Shown here: positions 8,889-17,178 of the stretch, one piece after another
Numbering within the stretch: the first letter of the stretch is position 1
Layout: each line of letters opens with the position of its first letter
Origin: a bacterium
Lineage (GTDB): Bacteria; CG2-30-53-67
Length of the DNA: 54,610 nucleotides
Reading direction: 5' to 3'
Assembly (NCBI GenBank): GCA_919901565.1
Contig: CAKKPE010000049.1
Coordinates: forward strand, 1-54,610
Program-made: the position numbers and the translations under genes
The notes under the pieces: generated by a model
What the model saw: the letters and a program-made list of their open reading frames with translations, nothing else
Told to the model about the DNA's origin: nothing
The model's database searches: none

Positions 8889-9260
8889 TTATTCCGAGAG
8901 AACCGCCCCCTTGATCCTGACAAAGGCATTCAGCTCCTCAAAGAGACGCTCTCTGTCCAGTACGCCGTGTTCGACCAGGATCTCCCCCACATTCGGATTC
9001 TTCTCAAATTGAATTTCAAGAATTTTTTCAAGCTCTTCCCCGGTCAAAATTCCGAGTTCCAAGGCGACCTCTCCGAACTTTTTTTCAGGGTCCTCGATCT
9101 GTTTGTTCAGGATGACATAGACATCCTTGATGCTGAGAAACTTCTCCGTAACCGCCACGGTCCCGATGGGAAGGCGTTTCTTCTTCTGATCATCAAGGGC
9201 CTTGAGGATCTGCGCCTCAGTGGCCACACCCCTTCTGATTAAAAACTCTCCAAAAAGCAA
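8889..9260 (-). CDS. Small tandem MshEN/GspE-N-like domain protein
   Basis: The 123-residue product consists of two repeats resembling the N-terminal domain of type II secretion and pilus ATPases (GspE/MshE): LFGEFLIRRGVATEAQIL, then KFGEVALELGILTGEELE, followed by VGEILVEHGVLDRERL. In MshE this motif binds cyclic di-GMP. No ATPase domain is present. The start is a TTG at 9260 with GGAG 7 bases upstream. It lies between dxr and rseP. I infer a free-standing c-di-GMP receptor or adaptor; binding is not shown by the sequence alone. Confidence 0.65.
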   Translation of the reverse strand: MLFGEFLIRRGVATEAQILKALDDQKKKRLPIGTVAVTEKFLSIKDVYVILNKQIEDPEKKFGEVALELGILTGEELEKILEIQFEKNPNVGEILVEHGVLDRERLFEELNAFVRIKGAVLSE

Positions 9261-9329
9261 TGGGTTACTCCTTATACCGGGTTCCTTCGTGATCTTCCTG
9301 ATACTTTATCGGACAATGATCAGGATTCT

Positions 9330-10511
9330 TTAGTATTTTTTCACCTGTTCCGAAATAAATCCCCTGGCCACCTTCCTGGCCTTCAGATCTGTCCGGAGCA
9401 CGTCTTCGACCGTGGTATAATCCTGAACGTCCATTTCAGACATGGTCTTCCGTATAATCTCAGCGATCTCCAAAAAGCCGAGCCTCATATCCAGGAAGGC
9501 CTCCACGGCCACTTCATTGGCGGCATTTAAAACGGCAGGCATGAGCCCGCCATGATTGATCGCCTCATAGGCGAGGCTGAGACAGGGGAATCTTTCCTGG
9601 TCGGGCGGCATGAATGTGAGCGGCCCTTTGTTCACGAGGTCCAGGGGCGCAAGCCCGGTCCCCAGCCGGTCCGGGTAACTTAGGGCATAGGAGATCGGCA
9701 CCCGCATGTCCGGGTTCCCCATCTGCGCCAGGACCGACCCATCCACAAATTCCACCATGGAATGAACAATGCTCTGGGGATGTACCAGGACCTGGATACG
9801 GTCCACCGGGATGTCAAAGAGCCATCGGGCCTCGATAACCTCGAGGCCCTTGTTCATGAGCGAGGCCGAGTCGATACTGATCTTCTGCCCCATGTCCCAT
9901 TTAGGATGCCGGAGGGCATCCTCCGGGGTGACCCTGTCCATGTTTTCCGTAGTAAGGCCGTAAAAGGGACCTCCGGATGCCGTCAGGATCAGACGCCGGA
10001 CCTTTTTTTTATCCTCACCGGCCAGACACTGAAAGATCGCGCTGTGTTCACTGTCCACGGGGATGATTTCGGCCCCGTGCCTTGCCGCCGCTTCCATAAC
10101 CAGACGTCCGGCCATAACCAGGGTCTCTTTGTTGGCCAGTGCAATCCTCTTCCCTGCATTTACGGCGGCCAGCGTCGGGACCAGGCCCGCCGCGCCCACA
10201 ATGGATGAAACCACCAGGTCCGCATCCTTGAGGGCGGCCATCTCTATCAGGTCCTCCACCCCGAAACCGATCTGCACGGACGGCATGCCCAGAGAGACGG
10301 CAAGATCTTCCGCGTCCTCCCGCCTCCCCACCGTAATTTTTCCCGGATTGAACCGCCTCGCCTGCTCAGCAAGGAGCTGCACATTCCTGTAGGCCGTAAG
10401 GCCGATGACCTCAAAGCGTTCAGGAAATTGCTCGATAACTCTCAGGGTGTTCACACCCACAGAGCCTGTGGCGCCGAGGATCACGACCTTTTGCCTTGCA
10501 TGAGAAACCAT
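9330..10511 (-). CDS. dxr: 1-deoxy-D-xylulose 5-phosphate reductoisomerase
   Basis: Dxr makes MEP from DXP with NADPH, the first committed step of the MEP pathway. The 393-residue product has the Rossmann motif VVILGATGSVGVNTLRV at the N terminus, NKETLVMAG, the metal and substrate loop PVDSEHSAIFQCL and TASGGPF. The ATG at 10511 has AGGAG upstream; the reading frame extends 73 codons further but without homology. It follows cdsA by 10 bases, which fits co-transcription. Confidence 0.96.
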   Translation of the reverse strand: MVSHARQKVVILGATGSVGVNTLRVIEQFPERFEVIGLTAYRNVQLLAEQARRFNPGKITVGRREDAEDLAVSLGMPSVQIGFGVEDLIEMAALKDADLVVSSIVGAAGLVPTLAAVNAGKRIALANKETLVMAGRLVMEAAARHGAEIIPVDSEHSAIFQCLAGEDKKKVRRLILTASGGPFYGLTTENMDRVTPEDALRHPKWDMGQKISIDSASLMNKGLEVIEARWLFDIPVDRIQVLVHPQSIVHSMVEFVDGSVLAQMGNPDMRVPISYALSYPDRLGTGLAPLDLVNKGPLTFMPPDQERFPCLSLAYEAINHGGLMPAVLNAANEVAVEAFLDMRLGFLEIAEIIRKTMSEMDVQDYTTVEDVLRTDLKARKVARGFISEQVKKY

Positions 10512-10521
10512 GACGCTCCTG

Positions 10522-11322
10522 TTAATAAACCCCGAGCAATACCGAGTAATACAGGACCGGAGAGGGAAAGAGGATACTGTCGAAGCGGTCCAGGACGCCG
10601 CCGTGTCCGGGAAAAACAGCGCCGGAATCCTTAAACCCGGCTGACCTCTTGAGGAGCGACTCGGCCAGATCTCCGATCTGTCCGATGAGTCCCAATCCAC
10701 CCCCCAAGATGACCATGTGGTTGAGATCATATTCCGGAAAGAAGAAATACCGTCCGGCCGCAGAGGCCATTAGGCTGCAGATGAGCCCTCCAACCGCACC
10801 TTCCCAGGTCTTTTTTGGACTGATCTTCCGGAAGAGCTTGTGTTTCCCGAAACGGCTCCCGAGATAGTAGGCGCCGGTATCCCCGGCCCATACAACAAGA
10901 AACAGAAAGAATATCCACGAGCGCCCATGTTCCTGCCCCCGGATCAGAATCAGGTATCCGAGAAAATAGGAGACGTAAAATAGACCGAAAAAAGTCACCC
11001 CGATCTCCTTGGCGGCCTGGGCCACATCACGCATGGAGAATGTTCTGAAGATCAGTATGAGGATAAGGAACAGGGAGATGGTCGCCGCAACGAGCCGGCC
11101 GTCCTCTGTGTAAAAACCGATCAGCAGGAGCGCTCCCATGAGCAGACCCAGAAACTTCTGCAGGCGTTCTTCCCCGCTCTCCAGGAGATGGTAGAGCTCA
11201 TTCTGCCCCTGCAAGGCAACGATCAGGACGGAAAAGAAAAACAGGGATGAGGATCCGCGGAAGATCAGAAGGATAAAGAGTGGGAGACCGACCAGGGCGG
11301 TAAACACCCGTTTAGAAGGCAT
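10522..11322 (-). CDS. cdsA: Phosphatidate cytidylyltransferase
   Basis: CdsA activates phosphatidate with CTP to CDP-diacylglycerol, the branch point of phospholipid synthesis. The 266-residue protein has about seven hydrophobic segments and the family signature near its C terminus: LLKRSAGFKDSG followed by FPGHGGVLDRFDSILF. Its start overlaps the uppS end by about 11 bases. Confidence 0.95.
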   Translation of the reverse strand: MPSKRVFTALVGLPLFILLIFRGSSSLFFFSVLIVALQGQNELYHLLESGEERLQKFLGLLMGALLLIGFYTEDGRLVAATISLFLILILIFRTFSMRDVAQAAKEIGVTFFGLFYVSYFLGYLILIRGQEHGRSWIFFLFLVVWAGDTGAYYLGSRFGKHKLFRKISPKKTWEGAVGGLICSLMASAAGRYFFFPEYDLNHMVILGGGLGLIGQIGDLAESLLKRSAGFKDSGAVFPGHGGVLDRFDSILFPSPVLYYSVLLGVY

Positions 11323-12127
11323 CTTCCTTCCCCTTGTTAGTTTTTATCTGCTCACCGGTCAGACCGAAACGTCTCTCTCTTTTCTGGAAGTTGATGATAG
11401 CCTCCAGAAATTCCGTGCGTCTGAAGTCGGGCCACCATATGGGACTGAAATAGAGTTCCGTATAGACTGACTGCCAGGGCAGGAAATTGCTGATACGCTG
11501 TTCCCCGCTGGTCCGGATCATGATATCCGGGTCCGGCAGCTCCGCCGTGTACAGGCGGGAACTGATCAGGGCCTCATCCACCTGGTCGATCCGGATCCTT
11601 TCCCCGGACAAATCCTTGAGAATGGACCGGACGGCATCAACGATCTCGGTCCTGCCTCCATAGCTCAGGGCCAGGTTCAGGATAAGCCCGTCATTTTGCC
11701 GGGTCTCATCCTCAGCCTGCTTCAGCAGGGACTGAATATCCCTGGGCAGTTCCTCGATCCGGCCGATGGCCATGAAGCGGATATTCTTTTGCTTCATCAC
11801 CGTTATCTTCTTGATGATATATTCCTTGAGGAGATACATCAGTGCTCGGATTTCTTCCTTGGGACGCTGCCAGTTCTCCATGGAGAAGGCGTAAAGGGTC
11901 AGCACCTTGATGCCGATCTCCATCGCGCAAGTGACCACCTCGTCCACGGCCTTGACCCCTGCACGGTGCCCCTGTATCCTGGGAATGGAGCGGGCACGGG
12001 CCCATCGGCCGTTCCCGTCCATGATAATGGCCACGTGCTTCGGAATAGCGGAAAAGTCGATCTGCTGAATAAGATCGGAATTGTCTGTACGGCTTTTTTT
12101 TTCGATTGTGGAAGCCTCTTTGTTCAT
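11312..12127 (-). CDS. uppS: Isoprenyl (undecaprenyl) diphosphate synthase
   Basis: Condenses isopentenyl units to the C55 lipid carrier for peptidoglycan and O-antigen. The cis-prenyltransferase motifs are clear: HVAIIMDGNGRWA with the catalytic Asp, then GHRAGVKAV, LTLYAFSMENW, LNLALSYGGRTEI and PDIMIRTSGEQRISNFLPWQ. About 35 residues precede the first motif, more than usual. I take the ATG at 12127; an in-frame GTG at 12148 is possible and neither has a strong ribosome binding site. Confidence 0.94.
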   Translation of the reverse strand: MNKEASTIEKKSRTDNSDLIQQIDFSAIPKHVAIIMDGNGRWARARSIPRIQGHRAGVKAVDEVVTCAMEIGIKVLTLYAFSMENWQRPKEEIRALMYLLKEYIIKKITVMKQKNIRFMAIGRIEELPRDIQSLLKQAEDETRQNDGLILNLALSYGGRTEIVDAVRSILKDLSGERIRIDQVDEALISSRLYTAELPDPDIMIRTSGEQRISNFLPWQSVYTELYFSPIWWPDFRRTEFLEAIINFQKRERRFGLTGEQIKTNKGKEDAF

Positions 12128-12197
12128 CGTGGTCTTCTGACACTCCACAAAAACATTTATTCTTCCTGAGTCGGATGGAGGAAAGCTCCAGGCACGG

Positions 12198-12755
12198 TCA
12201 TACCTGCATGACTTCCGCTTCCTTTTTCTGGAGAATTTGGTCCGCTTGATCGATATACTTGTCGGTCATCTTCTGAATTTCATCATGGACCCGGTGATGT
12301 TCGTCCTCTGTAATCTGCTTGTCCTTTTCCATCTTCTTGAGCTGATCGTTCGCTTCCTTTCTGACCTGGCGGACGGAGATGCGGCATTCCTCAGTGATGT
12401 GCTTGATCACCTTCACGATCTCCCGCCTTCTTTCCTCGGTCAGTTCCGGAATGGTAATCCGGATGATCTTTCCATCGTTCGAAGGTGTCAGCCCCAGATC
12501 CGACTTTAGGACGGCTTTCTCAATGGACTTCAGAGCCGTGGCATCCCAGGGTTGAATCGTAATCATCCGGCTTTCAGGCACGGAAAGGGTTGCCATCTGA
12601 TTCAGCCGGGTGGGCGTTCCGTAGTAATCCACCATGATATGGTCGAGCAGCGCTGTAGACGCTCTGCCGGTACGAACCCTGGCGAAGTCATTCTTCAAAG
12701 CGGCAATAGCCTTATCCATCTTCTCCTGGGCGTGGGCTTTGGTATCCTCATTCAT
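12198..12755 (-). CDS. frr: Ribosome recycling factor
   Basis: RRF splits post-termination ribosomes with EF-G. The 185-residue length is exactly typical. Characteristic blocks are RTGRASTALLDHIMVDYYG, PESRMITIQPWD and IRITIPELTEERRREIVK. The ATG at 12755 is 2 bases after the pyrH stop, indicating coupling; the longer frame upstream is pyrH in another phase. Confidence 0.97.
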   Translation of the reverse strand: MNEDTKAHAQEKMDKAIAALKNDFARVRTGRASTALLDHIMVDYYGTPTRLNQMATLSVPESRMITIQPWDATALKSIEKAVLKSDLGLTPSNDGKIIRITIPELTEERRREIVKVIKHITEECRISVRQVRKEANDQLKKMEKDKQITEDEHHRVHDEIQKMTDKYIDQADQILQKKEAEVMQV

Positions 12756-12757
12756 CG

Positions 12758-13477
12758 TTACCCTCCTCGAACAATGGTCCCGATCCTCTCCCCCTGGACC
12801 GCTTTCCTGATATTCCCCTGTTGCGTCATGTTGAAGACAATGATCGGAAGGCTGTTGTCCATACACAAAGAAATAGCCGTAGAGTCCATGACCTTAAGCT
12901 TTTTCTGCAAGACCTCTATATAAGTCAGTTCACTGATCAGTTTCGCATCCTTGTCAATCATGGGGTCTGACGTATAGACGCCGTCAACCTTGGTGGCCTT
13001 GAGAATCACTTCGGCGTTGATCTCCATGGCCCGCAGGGCCGCAGCCGTATCCGTGGTGAAATAAGGATTCCCCGTACCGCCGCCGAAGATCACAACCCTT
13101 CCCTTCTCCAGATGCCTGGTGGCCCGTCTTCTTATATAAGGTTCGGCCAGTTCCTTCATCTCCAGTGCAGAAAGCACACGGGTCATGACCCCCTGTTTCT
13201 CCAGCATGCTTTGAAGGGCGAGGGCGTTCAGCATTGTGGCGAGCATCCCCATGTAATCACCGGTTGCCCGGTCCATGCCCTGGTCCATGGCCGAGATCCC
13301 CCGGAAGATGTTTCCGCCGCCGATCACAATAGCCATCTCCACATGAAGGTCCTGAACTTCACGAATCTCCTGGGCGATGGTCTTCATGGTATCGGGATCG
13401 ATACCATATTCCCTTTTCCCCATCAGGGCCTCTCCGCTCAGTTTCAGCAGGATTCTTTTGAATTTCAGGCTGGCCAT
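12758..13477 (-). CDS. pyrH: UMP kinase
   Basis: The bacterial hexameric UMP kinase phosphorylates UMP to UDP. The 239-residue amino-acid-kinase fold has [14 protein letters not shown] at the start, [10 protein letters not shown] for phosphate binding, and [18 protein letters not shown] and [13 protein letters not shown] further on. It sits between tsf and frr, the standard order. Confidence 0.97.
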   Translation of the reverse strand: MASLKFKRILLKLSGEALMGKREYGIDPDTMKTIAQEIREVQDLHVEMAIVIGGGNIFRGISAMDQGMDRATGDYMGMLATMLNALALQSMLEKQGVMTRVLSALEMKELAEPYIRRRATRHLEKGRVVIFGGGTGNPYFTTDTAAALRAMEINAEVILKATKVDGVYTSDPMIDKDAKLISELTYIEVLQKKLKVMDSTAISLCMDNSLPIIVFNMTQQGNIRKAVQGERIGTIVRGG

Positions 13478-13516
13478 TCTTGGATATCATCCTTTCCTGC
13501 AGGCGTGTAACGGAGC

Positions 13517-14128
13517 TTAACTCTTCTCTATCCCTTCGCCCAGTTCATACCGTGCAAAGCGGCGGATCAGGATATTCTCCCCGATCCTGGCAATGCTCTG
13601 GTTAATCAGGTCCTTGACGGTGATGTCCGTATCCTTGACAAAGGGCTGCTCCATCAGGCAGACCTCTCCGAAATATTTCTCCAGGCGCCCTTCAATGATT
13701 TTGTCCACGATTTTTTCCGGCTTGCCGGACCCAAGGGCCTGTTCCCGGAAGATATCGCGTTCCCGGTTGAGGATATCCTGCGGAACATCTTCCCTCTGAA
13801 GGCAGGACGGGCGTGCGGCGGCGATGTGCATGGCGACGTCCCTGACCAGCCTCTGGAACTCTTCATTGCGTGCTACAAAATCGGTCTCGCAATTCACTTC
13901 AACCATCACACCTATCTTGCCTCCGGCATGGATATACGAACTGACCAGCCCCTCGGATGTAACCCGGCCGGACTTCTTCGCCGCAGCCGAAAGGCCCTTC
14001 TTCCTGAGATAATCGATGGCCCCTTCCAGATCTCCCTTGGATTCCGCAAGCGCCTTTTTGCAATCCATGATCCCTGCGCCGGTCCGGGTCCTTAACTCCT
14101 TGACCTGATCGGCTGAAATACTGCTCAT
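13517..14128 (-). CDS. tsf: Elongation factor Ts
   Basis: Nucleotide exchange factor for EF-Tu. It has the N-terminal UBA-like helix pair ([19 protein letters not shown]), the exchange motif [12 protein letters not shown], and a single short core domain ending in [10 protein letters not shown]. At 203 residues it is the short form found in many delta-proteobacteria and cyanobacteria; the E. coli type is about 280. AAGGAGG precedes the ATG at 14128. Confidence 0.97.
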   Translation of the reverse strand: MSSISADQVKELRTRTGAGIMDCKKALAESKGDLEGAIDYLRKKGLSAAAKKSGRVTSEGLVSSYIHAGGKIGVMVEVNCETDFVARNEEFQRLVRDVAMHIAAARPSCLQREDVPQDILNRERDIFREQALGSGKPEKIVDKIIEGRLEKYFGEVCLMEQPFVKDTDITVKDLINQSIARIGENILIRRFARYELGEGIEKS

Positions 14129-14192
14129 GCTTTTCCTCCTTGTGATTTAATACCATGCGCCGGAACGCAGCCTTCGGATCTTGTTTGTTCCC

Positions 14193-14978
14193 CTATGCCT
14201 CTTCAGGAGCCGGAGAGGCCTCTGCCTGAATGTCCTGATCCGGAGCTGCACTCCTGGCCGCTGCAGCCATCATCTCTTCTTCAACATCAGGCACCTTCCT
14301 CTCCCTGGCCTCGAGTACCGCATTGGCGATCTTGGCGGTAATCAGGCGGACGGAACGGATGGCGTCATCATTCCCGGGGATACAATAATCGATCTCATCC
14401 GGGTCGCAGTTCGTATCCACGATGGCGATGATGGGAATTCCCATGATCCGGGCTTCATGAACGGCGATCTTCTCCTTCTTGGGGTCCACGATAAAAAGCG
14501 CGCCGGGCAGGCTGCCCATATCCTTGATGCCCCCCAGATACTTCTCCAGTTTGATCCGGTCCTTCTCGATCGTCAGGGACTCTTTCTTGCTGAATTTCTC
14601 AAAGGTCCCGTCCTCTTTCATTTTCTCGATATTTTTCAGCTTTGAAATACTGTTCCTGATGGTCTTGAAATTGGTCAATGTCCCGCCAAGCCAGCGCTGA
14701 TTCACGTAAAACATCCCGCACCGCGTGGCCTCTTCATAGATGGTGTCCTGGGCCTGTTTTTTGGTTCCCACAAACAGGATCGATTTCCCGTCGGATATGA
14801 TCTGTTTGACCGTGTTATGAATCTCCTTAACATTGCGCAAGGTCTTCTGAAGGTCCAGAATATAGATCCCGTTCCTTTCGCCGAAGATAAACCTCTTCAT
14901 CTTCGGGTTCCATCGGTTGGTCTGGTGCCCGAAATGGACACCTGCCTCCAAGAGCTCTTTCATGGTAACAATCGGCAT
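14193..14978 (-). CDS. rpsB: 30S ribosomal protein S2
   Basis: First gene of the block. The 261-residue product begins [19 protein letters not shown], with [20 protein letters not shown] and [20 protein letters not shown] following. GGAGGAACTGTA precedes the ATG at 14978. The frame continues upstream but only through the leader. The C terminus is extended and Ala/Glu-rich ([19 protein letters not shown]). Confidence 0.97.
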   Translation of the reverse strand: MPIVTMKELLEAGVHFGHQTNRWNPKMKRFIFGERNGIYILDLQKTLRNVKEIHNTVKQIISDGKSILFVGTKKQAQDTIYEEATRCGMFYVNQRWLGGTLTNFKTIRNSISKLKNIEKMKEDGTFEKFSKKESLTIEKDRIKLEKYLGGIKDMGSLPGALFIVDPKKEKIAVHEARIMGIPIIAIVDTNCDPDEIDYCIPGNDDAIRSVRLITAKIANAVLEARERKVPDVEEEMMAAAARSAAPDQDIQAEASPAPEEA

Positions 14979-15023
14979 TACAGTTCCTCCTTGTTGAATG
15001 GTTTTTCCACCATACCCTTCATC

Positions 15024-15060
15024 TCCCATGGAAACGCCCAAGGCGCACCACCCCATGGGA
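15024..15060 (-). promoter_or_regulatory. Hairpin in the rpsB leader
   Basis: TCCCATGG (15024-15031) and CCATGGGA (15053-15060) form a perfect 8-bp stem around a 21-base loop that is itself rich in GCGCC/GGGCG. It lies about 45 bases before the rpsB start, inside a roughly 180-base leader. Ribosomal protein S2 represses its own operon through leader structures in several bacteria; this hairpin is a candidate. Confidence 0.4.
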
Positions 15061-15163
15061 TCCGGATATGTGCGTGATATGTCCAGAAGAAATACGCAGC
15101 GGCTTTTTCTGCTTCGTTTATCTTCTGGAAGGCCTTACTACGCTTACAAACTTCGAATTTTGA

Positions 15164-15192
15164 AAAATAACATACAGGATTTTTTTTTGCAA
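15164..15192 (-). promoter_or_regulatory. Sigma-70-type promoter of the rpsB operon
   Basis: On the minus strand TTGCAA (15187-15192) is followed after exactly 17 bases by TATTTT (15164-15169). An A-tract lies between them. This gives an untranslated leader of roughly 180 bases before rpsB and is the only good promoter pair seen upstream of the block. Confidence 0.55.
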
Positions 15193-15811
15193 GAATAATA
15201 GTCATACATAATCAATAACATGCTTCAATGAACACCGCCCAGGTTCTCCTGAATGCATCCCTCTCATCAGGCGCATCAGACAGGGCATCCCTTCTTCCGA
15301 AGTGATCAGCCATGGCGAGAACTCGTCCAGTCATTCCATGAGCCATATCTCTGATTAGTTTTTACTTTTATTATCAAATTGTTGGCATCTTTTATTAAAG
15401 CATTATACTACCATAACTGCTTTTACAGATTCCTGGAAAAGCAGGGCCATTACCCCTTGCGGAGTTGCAATATGCCATGGGATTGCGTACGATGAAAAGG
15501 GTAAATCACCAAAGGGGAGATGCATTGAAGAACGTAATAAACCCAATCTGTCCGTACTACGGCATTTGAATGCCGCCTTATCAACAAATACGGCCGCCAA
15601 GGCTTCCTGATATAACAGAGTAAAAAAGCAACACCGGAGTGAGTGTGCCGTCAAAGTTAGAATAAGATCTCAAACTGGAGAGAAGACAGGGAAACAAGCC
15701 GCATCTTCTCCCCAGTATGCAATACATCCAGAGAGGTGCTTAGTGCTTGGATTCGCTAATATAACAACGTATTCTGGTTATTTATGACATCGAATTTATG
15801 AATCAAAGGAC
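15193..15811. other. Gene-poor stretch with possible transposase remnant
   Basis: About 600 bases with no intact gene. Around 15494-15610 on the plus strand a short frame reads KNVINPICPYYG. After a one-base shift it continues FECRLINKYGRQGF, reminiscent of the N-terminal zinc ribbon of some transposases, then stops. The opposite-strand frame at 15403-15654 lacks a ribosome binding site and known motifs. I call nothing functional here. Confidence 0.35.
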
Positions 15812-16159
15812 TTAGTATCTTCCTCTGCCACCACCGCCGCCACCACCGCCGCCACCACCGCCGCCACCGCCACCACCTGACCTGTGTCCACCGCCGGAAC
15901 CGCCCCTGTCCGGTTTTGGACGGGCTTCATTGACCGTGATCGCGCGATTATTGATTTGTTTGCCGTTCAACTCGCTGATGGCCTTTTCGCCTTCCTCGCG
16001 GCTGGCCATCTCGACAAATCCAAAACCTTTGGAGTTTCCGGTATATTTGTCGGTAATGACCTTTGCGCTTTCAATTGTGCCGAAGGGAGTAAAGAGATCA
16101 CTCAGTTCGGACTCGCTCATCTCATAAGAAAGATTTCCCACATACAGTTTCATTGACAT
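15812..16159 (-). CDS. Glycine-rich RNA-binding protein (RRM)
   Basis: The 115-residue protein has one RNA recognition motif: RNP2 KLYVGNLS at residues 3-10 and RNP1 KGFGFVEM near 43-50, followed by ITVNEARPKPDRGG. The tail is an almost uninterrupted run of glycines ending GRGRY. Bacterial proteins of this kind resemble cyanobacterial Rbp and plant GRPs and act as RNA chaperones, often in the cold. GGAG precedes the ATG at 16159. The Gly tail is encoded by a GGC/GGT microsatellite (about 15827-15880), so its length may vary between strains. Confidence 0.9.
   Translation of the reverse strand: MSMKLYVGNLSYEMSESELSDLFTPFGTIESAKVITDKYTGNSKGFGFVEMASREEGEKAISELNGKQINNRAITVNEARPKPDRGGSGGGHRSGGGGGGGGGGGGGGGGGRGRY
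15827..15880. repeat. CCACCG/CCGCCA microsatellite encoding the Gly tail
   Basis: A run of CCACCGCCG-type units on the plus strand, read as GGT/GGC glycine codons on the minus strand of the RRM gene. Such low-complexity triplet tracts are prone to slippage in whole codons. Confidence 0.8.
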
Positions 16160-16331
16160 GACTCTTCTCTCCTCATTAGGGATAGGCAGAGACTCAGGCG
16201 GGACCCATACAAAGGCGTTTGCAGTGAAATTTACACGGCAGGTATGAACGACGCGATAAGTATCTGCTCTCCGGTTATTAAGCACTCCTTCTTGTCGTGG
16301 GCACTATAACAAACCCGAAATGCCATTGCAA

Positions 16332-16364
16332 GTAAAATTATGGGTCATGTAAAATTATGGGTCA
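16332..16364. repeat. 16-bp direct repeat between the RRM gene and pyrE
   Basis: The sequence gtaaaattatgggtca occurs twice, at 16332-16347 and 16349-16364, separated by one base. It lies between two divergently oriented genes, so it could be a tandem operator or a simple replication slip. Confidence 0.6.
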
Positions 16365-16416
16365 CAAACCGGTAAGTGAACATCTTTTGTTCTCTTATTC
16401 CGATTGTCAAAAATAT

Positions 16417-16445
16417 TTGTCAAAAAGATTTTTTTGATATAAGAT
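16417..16445 (+). promoter_or_regulatory. Putative pyrE promoter
   Basis: TTGTCA (16417-16422) is followed after 17 bases by TAAGAT (16440-16445), in an AT-rich tract about 25 bases ahead of the pyrE start. TATAAG two bases earlier is an alternative -10. Confidence 0.4.
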
Positions 16446-16469
16446 ACAAAATTCATAAAAGGGGTGGGT

Positions 16470-17012
16470 ATGGACGCAAGAAAAAGACTCAAAGAGATCA
16501 TACAGAAGAAAGCCCTGCAAATCGGCAGGTTCACCCTTGCACACGGGGGCGAGAGCAATTACTACATTGATGCCAAACAGATCATCCATGACCCCGAAAC
16601 CGGCTCTCTGATCGGAGAGCTGATCTACGGCATGATCAGGGACAAGGAGACAGACTATATCGGCGGCCTGATGTACGGGGCCATTCCCATTGCATTCAGT
16701 CTCAGTCAGTACGCCTATTATCATCATAAGAAGAATATCCCCGTTGTCAGTGTGAGAAAAGAAGCCAAAAAGCACGGGACCCAGAAGTATATCGAAGGAA
16801 CCGTTGAAAAAGGCGGGAAAATCATCGTGGTTGAAGATGTGGTCTCCACAGGGAAATCCGTGCTCACAGCCATAGACCGTCTTAAACAAGCCGGACTGGA
16901 GATTGTGATGATTGTTTCCATTGTGGACAGGAATATGGGCGGCAGAGAGTCCCTCCGCGGCTATGAGTATCACGCCATATTCCAGATCGGTGAATTATTG
17001 ACGGCTTCGTAA
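16470..17012 (+). CDS. pyrE: Orotate phosphoribosyltransferase
   Basis: Transfers orotate to PRPP in UMP synthesis. The 180-residue product has the PRPP-binding loop IIVVEDVVSTGKS at about residues 112-124, and FTLAHGGESNYYIDAK and VSVRKEAKKHG earlier. I prefer the ATG at 16470 with AAAGGGG just upstream over the GTG at 16464. The last codons and the TAA stop lie inside the MITE at 16999-17154, so the native C terminus may have been replaced by the insertion (ends ELLTAS). Confidence 0.93.
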   Translation: MDARKRLKEIIQKKALQIGRFTLAHGGESNYYIDAKQIIHDPETGSLIGELIYGMIRDKETDYIGGLMYGAIPIAFSLSQYAYYHHKKNIPVVSVRKEAKKHGTQKYIEGTVEKGGKIIVVEDVVSTGKSVLTAIDRLKQAGLEIVMIVSIVDRNMGGRESLRGYEYHAIFQIGELLTAS

Positions 17013-17154
17013 AAAGTCCATCTGCGGCGTTGCGCTGCGTCCTTCGTCATTGCAGCGTACGTCTATGTACGCCTCATTCCTCAGGACTTGCGCTCCTTGC
17101 ATCTGGGCCTTTTTACTTTGCCGTCACATTTGAAAGCTTCTTACGAAGCCGTCA
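16999..17154. mobile_element. MITE copy 1 (TIR TGACGGCTTCGTAA)
   Basis: The element is bounded by TGACGGCTTCGTAA at the left and its exact complement TTACGAAGCCGTCA at the right (14-bp perfect terminal repeats). The interior contains the palindrome GTACGTCTATGTAC and AAAAAG...CTTTTT arms. It encodes no protein. It lies between pyrE and glnS and supplies the stop codon of pyrE. Further copies are at 22604 and 44452. Confidence 0.85.
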
Positions 17155-17178
17155 TAATTAAAGAACGGAAACTTGAAT

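Noticed and set aside
15403-15654. 83-codon minus-strand frame in the rpsB-RRM gap
   Set aside because: No ribosome binding site, no motif, and the residue composition is not protein-like.
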